NCBI GenBank assembly: GCA_011524675.1
Contig: WTJX01000266.1
Coordinates: 1 to 6,687, forward strand
Source of the DNA: Cytophagales bacterium
GTDB lineage: Bacteria > Bacteroidota > Bacteroidia > Cytophagales > JAAEPT01
DNA: 6,687 bases
Reading direction: 5' to 3'
The notes under the pieces are model-generated. The model did no database searches. It worked only from the letters and a program-made list of their open reading frames with translations, and had not been told where the DNA came from. Shown here piece after piece: positions 1 to 6,433 of this stretch (its first letter is position 1; every line of letters begins with the position of its first letter). The position numbers were made by a program, and so were the translations under genes.

Positions 1-12
1 GAAAGTGGCAAG

Positions 13-47
13 AAAGATTAAAGATCAGAGATTAAAGATTAAAGAAA
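13..47. repeat. AAAGATT-type heptamer tandem repeat
   Basis: Five consecutive 7-bp units begin at positions 13, 20, 27, 34 and 41. Two are exactly AAAGATT (13-19 and 34-40), two differ from it by one base (20-26 ends in C, 27-33 has G at its second base), and the last has drifted to AAAGAAA. The same heptamer recurs at 142-148 just before the left inverted-repeat arm. The stretch from 48 to about 117 is not obviously repetitive and I see no convincing gene in it. Confidence 0.85.
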
Positions 48-117
48 GGTGTAGTACGGACTGGCTGTTTATGCTTTTATCAAAGAAGAATTAAGAAATG
101 TTGCGCCGTGCAAGTCC

Positions 118-264
118 AAAAAATGAATTTTTATAGTGGTTAAAGATTAGTGATTACTGATTAATATACTTTGTACTCAATACTGACGACTAGATACTCG
201 GAAAAACTTGAATACATAAACACACGAACACTTGAACACAAGAAAACACGAACACTTGAACACA
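118..264. repeat. Left arm of long imperfect inverted repeat
   Basis: This segment is repeated in reverse complement at 6434-6582. Exact matching blocks are 118-138 with 6562-6582 (21 bp), 158-174 with 6540-6556 (17 bp), 201-224 with 6490-6513 (24 bp) and 250-264 with 6434-6448 (15 bp). Positions 158-224 align without gaps to 6490-6556 with 62 of 67 identical, and all five differences are transitions. The left arm has an extra heptamer-like stretch around 139-157. Similarity may extend outward to about 88 if a 17-bp insertion at 101-117 in this arm is allowed. The arm ends 10 bp before the glycosyltransferase start codon, so it occupies that gene's whole leader. Most of it reads as 7-bp units: GATT-ending units at 142-162, TAC/GAC-ending units after that, then GAACAC/TTGAAC-rich sequence. 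Confidence 0.9.
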
Positions 265-274
265 TTTTAAACAC

Positions 275-1351
275 ATGAAACCAACCATTGTAAGTATTCA
301 TTTGCTCAATGATTATAGCGGTAGTCCGCGCATACTTTCTCAGGTATTGTCTTCATTGATTGGCCGGTCTTATCAAGTAGATTTATATACTTCCAAAAAT
401 GGTAAGGAAGGTTTTCTTTCTCATATCAAAGGAGTAAATTCTTTTCATTTTCCGTATCAGTGGCATCCTAACAAATGGCGTACGCTATTTTCCTTTTTCA
501 TGAGCCAGTTTATTCTTTTTTTTATGCTACTTCGTTACCGCAAGCAAAATGTATTGTTTTATGTCAATACTGTATTGCCTATTGGTGCGGCATTAGCAGC
601 TAAGCTTATGCGAAAAAAAGTGATTTATCATATACATGAAACTTCCATCAAACCTAGATTATTCAAAAAGTTACTCTTTTTCATAGCTCAAAAAACGGCA
701 AGCGAAGCTATCTATGTATCTCACTATTTGCATGAACAAGAACCACTCAAAAAAGTAAATTGTCATGTGATATATAATGCTTTGTCAGCAGATTTTATAG
801 CCAAGAGTCATGCACATACACCTAGTACTGCGCATAGCTTCCAAGTATTGATGCTGAGTTCTCTTAAAGAATACAAGGGAGTACGTACTTTTGTGGCATT
901 GGCAAAAAGTGTCCCTCATTGTACGTTTGAACTAGTAGTAAATGCTACACAGAAAGAAATAGATGATTTTTTTGATGTAAACCAGTCTTCTGCTAACCTC
1001 ACGGTCTTTCCCTCACAAGCAGATGTACATCCTTTTTATCAAAGGGCAAATGTAGTACTGAACCTTTCGCATCCGCTACAGTGGGTAGAAACCTTTGGGC
1101 TTACGGCTTTGGAAGCCATGGCGTATGGTATTCCTGCCATAGTACCACCAGTTGGGGGGATTAAAGAATTGGTAGATCATGGTGTTACGGGCTATACGAT
1201 TGACCCTAGACGATATGATGAGCTTGTATCTACCATATGTAGCCTAAGCGAAAACAAGCTTTTGTATAAAGAATTGTCTCAAAAAGCAAAGATGAAATCA
1301 CATGAATTTTGCCCTCAAAAGATGATTAATAAAATAGAAAACTTACTTTAG
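275..1351 (+). CDS. Glycosyltransferase family 4 (GT-B fold)
   Basis: This predicted enzyme transfers a sugar from a nucleotide-sugar donor to a glycan or lipid acceptor at the cytoplasmic side of the membrane; donor and acceptor cannot be read from the sequence. It has 358 residues, at the short end of normal for GT4. The N-terminal half has a beta-strand followed by NDYSGSPR (12-19), equivalent to the glycine-rich acceptor-side loop, and IYHIHET (117-123), a motif common in GT4 enzymes. The C-terminal half carries the donor site: basic residues K198 and K201 in LKEYKG, then the EX7E signature with E272 and E280 in ETFGLTALE, followed by a PPVGG loop and GVTGY. A hydrophobic stretch at about 71-86 flanked by basic residues could anchor it to the membrane. 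The ATG at 275 fits the expected first beta-strand; no Shine-Dalgarno sequence precedes it. The gene is separated from the eCIS pair by 359 bp, so a functional link is unproven. It may belong to envelope polysaccharide synthesis. Confidence 0.9.
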   Translation: MKPTIVSIHLLNDYSGSPRILSQVLSSLIGRSYQVDLYTSKNGKEGFLSHIKGVNSFHFPYQWHPNKWRTLFSFFMSQFILFFMLLRYRKQNVLFYVNTVLPIGAALAAKLMRKKVIYHIHETSIKPRLFKKLLFFIAQKTASEAIYVSHYLHEQEPLKKVNCHVIYNALSADFIAKSHAHTPSTAHSFQVLMLSSLKEYKGVRTFVALAKSVPHCTFELVVNATQKEIDDFFDVNQSSANLTVFPSQADVHPFYQRANVVLNLSHPLQWVETFGLTALEAMAYGIPAIVPPVGGIKELVDHGVTGYTIDPRRYDELVSTICSLSENKLLYKELSQKAKMKSHEFCPQKMINKIENLL

Positions 1352-1366
1352 CGGAGTTAAAAGTTT

Positions 1367-1433
1367 AGTGATTAGTATTGAGTTATGAATTATGAGTGAT
1401 GAGTGATTTCAATTTACGATTGAACCATTGACT
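1367..1433. repeat. Direct repeat copy 1, AGTGATT/AATTATG heptamers
   Basis: The segment is about nine to ten 7-bp units in register from 1367, including AGTGATT (1367-1373 and 1402-1408), AATTATG (1388-1394) and AGTGATG (1395-1401). It ends in a more specific tail, TCAATTTACGATTGAACC at 1409-1426. The whole block reappears at 1507-1573. Its opening, 1360-1374, also matches 142-156 of the left flank at 14 of 15 bases, so it belongs to the same repeat family as the inverted-repeat arms. Confidence 0.85.
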
Positions 1434-1506
1434 ATTTACAATAAGATTTTAAGACTATGAGATTATTAGATATTAAACATACATAGGGACGTTAGCAGTA
1501 GTGGTA

Positions 1507-1573
1507 AGTGGTTAGTGTTGATGTTATGAATTGTGAATTATGGGTGGTTTCAATTTACGATTAGACCATTGAC
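1507..1573. repeat. Direct repeat copy 2, AGTGATT/AATTATG heptamers
   Basis: This is a diverged direct copy of 1367-1433, beginning exactly 140 bp (20 heptamer lengths) downstream. It contains AGTGGTT, AATTGTG and AATTATG units and the shared tail TCAATTTACGATTAGACC at 1550-1567. One unit (1521-1528) is 8 bp long, which shifts the register by one base. The tail, TCAATTTACGATT then CCATTGAC, is the best-conserved part between the two copies. Confidence 0.85.
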
Positions 1574-1620
1574 GAATTTATCGCTACTTGGCAAAAAAGC
1601 ACGTTTCTGTACAATTACGC

Positions 1621-1655
1621 TTGACTTTAACGACTTAGGCTACACTACATCTTTG
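1621..1655 (+). promoter_or_regulatory. Candidate Bacteroidota-type promoter for eCIS pair
   Basis: Within the only non-repetitive part of the gap, TTGAC at 1621-1625 is followed 22 bp later by CATCTTTG at 1648-1655. The latter matches five of six fixed bases of the Bacteroidota -7 consensus TAnnTTTG, and the spacing fits a -33/-7 pair. Transcription would begin near 1662, inside the following heptamer run. The two-element match is weak enough to arise by chance in AT-rich DNA, so this is a hypothesis. Confidence 0.3.
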
Positions 1656-1660
1656 TACTA

Positions 1661-1709
1661 AAAACGTAGAACTTAAAACCTAAAACGTAGAACGTAAAAC
1701 GTAATACTC
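1661..1709. repeat. AAAACGT/AGAACGT heptamer run before start codon
   Basis: Seven contiguous 7-bp units in perfect register: AAAACGT at 1661, 1682 and 1696, AGAACGT at 1689, the variants AGAACTT at 1668 and AAAACCT at 1675, and a drifted AATACTC at 1703. A single A follows, and then the ATG of the tape-measure gene. The repeat therefore supplies the bases just upstream of the start, where a ribosome binding site would lie; no Shine-Dalgarno motif is present. Confidence 0.9.
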
Positions 1710-1710
1710 A

Positions 1711-4700
1711 ATGACAAAAGATAAGGTACAGCATTTAATCAATAAGCAGGTATTTGATGTAGTATATCATGATGCCAATAAGGCAACACAACTACAAAAC
1801 CGCCTGAGTGCTTTGTCTTCATCTACACTTACCAAAGCTATCACTCTCGTACTAGACGAGTTTTCTGCTCAGCACGAATATATTGCTTTTGACAAAGTAG
1901 TATTAGACTTGGGAAGTATATCGGAGAAAAACTTAGAAAATGAATTAGTTGATAAGCTGACCCAAAAGCTGACTCATTTTTTGGCTACTCATGCTACGCA
2001 ACATAGAAATAAGGAGCGTGAGAAAAAGGCTTTGGCGCAAGCACAATCGAGAGATATAGCGTTATTGTCTTATTTTTTTACACACGGTTTCTTTCCATGG
2101 TGGGCAAGCAAAGAATATACGCTCAGCCAAATTATTGCTGCTGTTACTAGCAAACAAGAGGAAGAGGTAGTAAGGTTAATCAAGCAAGAGGCTAAGACTA
2201 CTTTTTTTATTGCGCGCGTGGTGATCCATTTTAGCGATCAACAACTTCATCGTTTGATTCAAAAGCTTGAGCCTACGGAGGCAAGTTATATTATTGCAAC
2301 AGGTAAAAATACGCTTGAACTGCACGAAAAAAAACGATTTGTCAAAGCTGATAGGAGGGATGTAAGAAATAAAGTATGGGAATTTATATTTACCTATTTG
2401 CTTGTAGAGCGAGGCTCGTATTTCAATACCAAAGTTTTTATAAAGTCATTATTAGCCAAGCTTTCGGCGCATTACAATGAAGATTTTACTGTTTTTTTGG
2501 CTCATTTTTATGCTGCTATACAAGCATTATCGTTGATATTAGAGCTTCCACAGGGGCTAGTAAGTATCGTCAAAGAGCTATATGATACTGCACAGCAAGA
2601 GACTTCATTGGTAAAAAACAAAGCGGGAAAAGAGCGGAAAAAACAAGACAAGCAAGCTTATATCAGTAAGAGCATACCTACAGCTTATGAGGTCAGTAAT
2701 GACGTATCACAACAACACAATGTAGCTATACCTGCGCTGTATTATTATTTAACGAATGGTAGTTTATTGGTTGATTATCAGGTGTTTACATATAGTGATC
2801 TCTTATCTTTTCTTAAGAATGTTTTACCTTCACCCAATTTTATATATTTTATAAGAAGAAAGGCAGAACATAAGGCTATAAGAAAAAGAGTAATAGCGAT
2901 GTTGCAAGTATCACAAAGGAAAACGCTTGTACATCTGCTAGAGCCTTCATCTGCTACGCAAATCATTTCTTTTGCTGACCAATTGCAAACACTCAAAGAG
3001 AAAGACCAAATAGCTATACCTACTAGCCATAGGCAGTTTAGTGAATTGAAATGGGAATTTATTTTTACGGCTCTTCTTGTAGATAGGGGTTCGCTGTTTA
3101 ATCTCAAATCATTTGTCAAAGCGACCTTATATCACTTGGCAGCACATTTTAATATCGCCTATGATACCTTGTTTGAAAGTGTGTTGAACGCTATGGCACA
3201 GCTCAATAGGCATACACAGGGGGCAGACTTGATCACAGTATTGCATATGTTGGAGAATGAAAAAGAACCATATACGCCTATAGCAGATGAAGCAGGTGAG
3301 AGTGATCGACTTAAACGTGATTGGTTTTATTATGTGATGAAAATGATGAAAACGCCTTGGTGGGGTGATAGGGAAGGGCTGAAGCTTGCCTCTTTTCAGT
3401 CTATATTTTTGGAACTAGCAAGCAGTCATGCTACCGAATTGAAAGAAAAGCTCTACCTACACTTGTCTTCTGTAGCACAGAAAAAGTTTAGCCTAAGCAA
3501 GCTGAGTGAAAAAGCGAAGCTCAGCATGGTAACACTATTATTGCCAGCACAGGCATCAAACATACAATACTATGCTCATAGCTTACAGTTATTGCAAAAC
3601 AACAAACAGATACATATGCAGGCATCACATTTCAGTAACGAAAAATGGTATATCATCATTAGTAGTTTATTGCAAGAGAGGGGTTCGTATTTCAATATGA
3701 AATCATTTGTCATGCGTACGCTACAACAATTGGCAAATCACTTCAATACTTCCTTTGAGCAGCTTTTTAAAGCTTTTATTGAGCTAAACGAGCAAATGCC
3801 TACACTTCAAAAAAGTAGTATGTCTCATCTTATCAAAGACCTCAAAAAAGACTATGACAAGCAACAAAAGGAGGCTACGCAAGCTTATGATGAGGTAAAA
3901 CGTGCGTGGATAGAAGTACAAACAATTACAAAACAAAGTTTTGATCCTGTACTATACCCTCTATTTTATCTCGTCTATAGTTTCAAGAGACAGCCCGAAT
4001 GGACTTTTATACATAAGCGTTATTATGCTGAATGGATGAAAAACAGTCAATCTTTTTCGGTACAACATATCAGAAAGCTGTTTCATTATTTGGAATTGAA
4101 AGATCATGAACTCAAACAGTTTTGCCAGCAACTGACGCTCAAAGAACAAGACGAATGGCTATCTAGCCTATTGGATCAGAAGAGTTATTTCATCAAAAAT
4201 TACCTTATTGACTTCCATAAATTGTCCACTGTTTTTTCTGCTTTTTCTACTCATGAACTGTATCAATTGCTTAATATTTTTAGTATTACCTACCTATTGC
4301 AAGAAAAACAGCCAAACAAACATGCTTTTTTGGGAAAGCTTTTGGATCACCTTTCGGTGATAAGTGCAATGGATAAAACGACCTTATGCGCTACGCTAGC
4401 AGAGCCAATCGCTGCACAGCAGACTACTTTTGTGAGTACATTAGCGCTTTCATTTTCTAAATATAGACAGCAGCAGCATGTGCCGAATAGTCTTACTGAA
4501 AAAGAAGAGAAAAATGAGATCATAGAAAAGAAGGAAATACTTACCGTAGAAGAGCCAAGCCTTAGGCATGTGGAGGATGAAGCTTTGAAGGCAGAGGGTA
4601 TCTTCGTGCCTAATGCCGGACTAGTCATTTTATGGCCATTTCTCAAACAATATTTTAGTATGTTGGAGCTGATAGAAGGAGAGGAGTTCAAAGGAATAGG

Positions 4701-5097
4701 AGAGCGCATAAGGGCAATACAACTCATGCAATACCTTGTCATGGGGGACGGCACTTATACCGAGGAAAGTTTGTTTTTGAATAAGGTGATCTGTGGGCTA
4801 GAGACTCCCATTCCAATAGATAGTCAGATAGCATTGAGTCCAAAAGAAAAGGAAATATCGGCAAGTTTACTCAATGGATTAAAATCAAATTGGACGCAAT
4901 TGTCAGACACTACAGTGCAAGCCATGCAAGAAACTTTTTTTCAACGACAGGGCATTTTATACGAGAAGGATACTTACTTTGAACTAAGGGTCGAAAACAA
5001 AACGCTAGATGTATTGCTCAATAGCATACCTTGGAGTTTTGCTACGGTGCATTTTAAATGGATGAAGAAAATAGTGAATGTTTCATGGAATTACTAA
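1711..5097 (+). CDS. eCIS tape-measure protein (CIS_TMP family, Afp14/Pvc14-like)
   Basis: This is the predicted length-determining protein of an extracellular contractile injection system, expected to lie in the tube lumen and set tube and sheath length during assembly. The N-terminus has the family start, with HLINKQVFDV (8-17) and DKVVLDLG (61-68, compare the family's I-D-x-L-x-I-D-L-G). The centre holds three degenerate repeats of about 200-225 residues, described separately. A Lys-rich linker lies at about 295-325 and a Glu/Lys-rich linker at about 925-962. The C-terminal block (about 962-1126) is the strongest family match: NAGLVILWPFL from 968, then an MQYLV segment, an LNKVICGL segment, FFQRQGIL, and a final Trp-rich stretch with IPWSF and a last Trp at 1126. 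The start at 1711 is supported by that N-terminal motif. The protein is soluble, with no signal peptide or membrane segment. Its 3' end overlaps the ATPase gene by 40 bp, which implies one operon. The family call is from recognition of motifs, not a search. Confidence 0.9.
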   Translation: MTKDKVQHLINKQVFDVVYHDANKATQLQNRLSALSSSTLTKAITLVLDEFSAQHEYIAFDKVVLDLGSISEKNLENELVDKLTQKLTHFLATHATQHRNKEREKKALAQAQSRDIALLSYFFTHGFFPWWASKEYTLSQIIAAVTSKQEEEVVRLIKQEAKTTFFIARVVIHFSDQQLHRLIQKLEPTEASYIIATGKNTLELHEKKRFVKADRRDVRNKVWEFIFTYLLVERGSYFNTKVFIKSLLAKLSAHYNEDFTVFLAHFYAAIQALSLILELPQGLVSIVKELYDTAQQETSLVKNKAGKERKKQDKQAYISKSIPTAYEVSNDVSQQHNVAIPALYYYLTNGSLLVDYQVFTYSDLLSFLKNVLPSPNFIYFIRRKAEHKAIRKRVIAMLQVSQRKTLVHLLEPSSATQIISFADQLQTLKEKDQIAIPTSHRQFSELKWEFIFTALLVDRGSLFNLKSFVKATLYHLAAHFNIAYDTLFESVLNAMAQLNRHTQGADLITVLHMLENEKEPYTPIADEAGESDRLKRDWFYYVMKMMKTPWWGDREGLKLASFQSIFLELASSHATELKEKLYLHLSSVAQKKFSLSKLSEKAKLSMVTLLLPAQASNIQYYAHSLQLLQNNKQIHMQASHFSNEKWYIIISSLLQERGSYFNMKSFVMRTLQQLANHFNTSFEQLFKAFIELNEQMPTLQKSSMSHLIKDLKKDYDKQQKEATQAYDEVKRAWIEVQTITKQSFDPVLYPLFYLVYSFKRQPEWTFIHKRYYAEWMKNSQSFSVQHIRKLFHYLELKDHELKQFCQQLTLKEQDEWLSSLLDQKSYFIKNYLIDFHKLSTVFSAFSTHELYQLLNIFSITYLLQEKQPNKHAFLGKLLDHLSVISAMDKTTLCATLAEPIAAQQTTFVSTLALSFSKYRQQQHVPNSLTEKEEKNEIIEKKEILTVEEPSLRHVEDEALKAEGIFVPNAGLVILWPFLKQYFSMLELIEGEEFKGIGERIRAIQLMQYLVMGDGTYTEESLFLNKVICGLETPIPIDSQIALSPKEKEISASLLNGLKSNWTQLSDTTVQAMQETFFQRQGILYEKDTYFELRVENKTLDVLLNSIPWSFATVHFKWMKKIVNVSWNY
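2065..3780 (+). repeat. Three degenerate tandem protein repeats in tape-measure protein
   Basis: Each unit has an opening aromatic segment, a middle helix after L-x-P, and a closing motif: a Trp, then LLx[ED]RGSxFN and a Lys. The closing Trp lies at residues 223, 448 and 646, giving spacings of 225 and 198. The closing motifs are LLVERGSYFN, LLVDRGSLFN and LLQERGSYFN, each followed by an H-[FY]-N about 16 residues later. The middle signatures are LEPTEASYI, LEPSSATQI and LLPAQASNI. The opening segment is PWW at 129-131 and 549-551, but the second unit has lost the tryptophans (NGSLLVDY, 349-356). A 13-bp identity at DNA level (2416-2428 with 3685-3697) falls in the RGSYFN codons. Confidence 0.85.
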
Positions 5098-6431
5098 CAC
5101 AAAACGCTCAAACATTAGCCAATGAACTGGACTGGTTCATGGCAGTAGTAGATGTAAGAATAGAACTCTATTTTAAGCACGAAACCAAATATCAAAGTAT
5201 AGAAGAGCTATCACCGCCAGACCTATCGGCAGACGTATCACCTTATGCTCAGGCAGTAAGAAACTATAGCTTTGCAGAACGCCTGACCCTTATTTTGGCA
5301 CTTGCGCCACATATAAAACCTAGTGCATTAGATATCTTTTATACCAAAAATGAAAGTTACGCCAGAGGCTACACAGAATTTGGCGGTATCAGTGGAGACA
5401 GTCATAGTGGTTTCCTTCCCACTGGAGAAACCCTATCATTCATACTCGCAGGAGAAGATCTTGCCAAGCGTTTTGAGATTACAGCCCTGCTAACCCAAAC
5501 ACACTTTTTTTATCATCAAAATATTTTGAGCATAGGGGCAAAGCAAAGTACACACGGAGAATCACAATGGAGCAGTCCGCTTACGGTATCCGAAGAATAT
5601 CTCTCCTTGCTCACACTGGGAGAGGAATACAAAGCGAAGTATTCACCAAGCTTTCCTGCTAAGCCTATTACCACTTCCTTGGGTTGGAACGATTTGGTAT
5701 TAGAAGATTACCTCAAAGAAGAGCTAGAAGACATCACCGTATGGATAAAGCATAACAAAACGCTTATGCAAGACTGGGGGCTGAGTAAGCACCTCAAAAA
5801 AGGGTATAGAGCGTTGTTTTATGGTCCTCCCGGTACTGGAAAAACACTCACGGCTAGCCTAATAGGAAAAAAATTAGGTTTAGAAGTATATCGTGTCGAT
5901 TTGTCTTTGATCGTATCTAAGTATATCGGTGAAACACAAAAAAACCTTTCTAAAGTATTTGACCAAGCAGAAAGTAAACAATGGGTATTGTTTTTTGATG
6001 AAGCAGATGCACTATTCGGCAAAAGAACGGCTACTTCCTCATCAAATGACAGAAGTGCAAACCAAGAGATTGCTTACCTATTGCAGCGAATAGAGGATTA
6101 TGACGGTATCATTTTGCTAGCAAGTAACCTTAAGGGAAATTTGGACGATGCCTTTGCCCGTCGTTTTCAGTCTATGCTCCACTTTCCGCTACCCAACGAA
6201 CAGCAACGGCATCAGCTTTGGAAGCAGGCTTTCAAGGCTCCTATGATATTAGAAGAAAAAATAGATTTTTACCAAATAGCGCAACAATACAAAATTAGTG
6301 GGGGTGCTATTACCAATGTACTGCGACACTGTGCCATCAAAGCTGTAGAAAGAGATACAAAAACGATATTGCTCAAAGATATAGAGCACGGCATCCGTAA
6401 AGAATATAGAAAAGAAGGAAGAGATTTTTAA
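5058..6431 (+). CDS. eCIS-associated AAA+ ATPase (Afp15/Pvc15-like)
   Basis: This is a predicted cytoplasmic ATPase used in assembly or stabilisation of an extracellular contractile injection system. It has 457 residues. The N-terminal domain (about 1-220) contains a family-typical segment with LALAPHIKP and GGISGDSHSGFLPTGET (109-125), characteristic of eCIS ATPases as I recall them. The single AAA module (about 225-445) is complete: Walker A GPPGTGKT (256-263), Walker B VLFFDEADALFG (310-321), sensor-1 Asn in LLASN (N357), arginine-finger pair in AFARRF (R368, R369), and sensor-2 region ISGGAI (413-418). All catalytic residues are present, so it should hydrolyse ATP. The ATG at 5058 gives a 40-bp overlap with the tape-measure gene; an in-frame ATG at 5085 (Met10) is a possible alternative start. 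Either way translation is probably coupled. A single AAA module rules out the two-module type VI secretion ClpV. The stop is 2 bp before the right inverted-repeat arm. Confidence 0.93.
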   Translation: MDEENSECFMELLTQNAQTLANELDWFMAVVDVRIELYFKHETKYQSIEELSPPDLSADVSPYAQAVRNYSFAERLTLILALAPHIKPSALDIFYTKNESYARGYTEFGGISGDSHSGFLPTGETLSFILAGEDLAKRFEITALLTQTHFFYHQNILSIGAKQSTHGESQWSSPLTVSEEYLSLLTLGEEYKAKYSPSFPAKPITTSLGWNDLVLEDYLKEELEDITVWIKHNKTLMQDWGLSKHLKKGYRALFYGPPGTGKTLTASLIGKKLGLEVYRVDLSLIVSKYIGETQKNLSKVFDQAESKQWVLFFDEADALFGKRTATSSSNDRSANQEIAYLLQRIEDYDGIILLASNLKGNLDDAFARRFQSMLHFPLPNEQQRHQLWKQAFKAPMILEEKIDFYQIAQQYKISGGAITNVLRHCAIKAVERDTKTILLKDIEHGIRKEYRKEGRDF

Positions 6432-6433
6432 CA

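Larger units (their letters stand above)
1352..1710. other. 359-bp repeat-rich intergenic region
   Basis: No gene or structured RNA was found here. The region has three parts: heptamer-type repeats with a direct duplication (about 1360-1573), a non-repetitive stretch (about 1574-1658) that is the best place for a promoter, and a second heptamer run (1661-1709) reaching the next start codon. A weak hairpin (TCAAT-TTACG-ATTGA, 1409-1423) is present, but it has no T-tract and its copy at about 1550 does not conserve the pairing. I therefore see no convincing terminator for the upstream gene. Confidence 0.7.

Noticed and set aside
1..21. Six codons ending in TAA that could be the tail of an upstream gene
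   Set aside because: Too short to support, and the same bases fall in the heptamer repeat and the GAAAGTGGC repeat motif.
13..264. CRISPR array
   Set aside because: Units are 7 bp and directly tandem, with no 25-40 bp repeats, unique spacers or cas genes.
1588..1603. Sigma-54 promoter suggested by TTGGC followed by GC
   Set aside because: Only 7 bases separate the GG and GC elements, where the -24/-12 consensus needs 10.
2778..3119. Minus-strand open frame of 113 codons inside the tape-measure gene
   Set aside because: It lies fully opposite a well-supported coding repeat, has no recognisable domain and a low-complexity composition; it is a shadow frame.
4347..4754. Minus-strand open frame of 135 codons inside the tape-measure gene
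   Set aside because: It is Ser/Phe-rich, as expected from the complement of Glu/Lys-rich codons, and lies opposite the linker and conserved C-terminal block of the family.
1711..5097. Tailed-phage tape-measure protein
   Set aside because: There are no transmembrane segments, no lysozyme-like domain and no long coiled coils; the C-terminal NAGLVILWPFL block and adjacent AAA+ ATPase are eCIS features.
5058..6431. Type VI secretion ClpV-type ATPase
   Set aside because: There is only one AAA module, and the N-terminal GGISGDSHSGFLPTGET segment fits the eCIS ATPase family.
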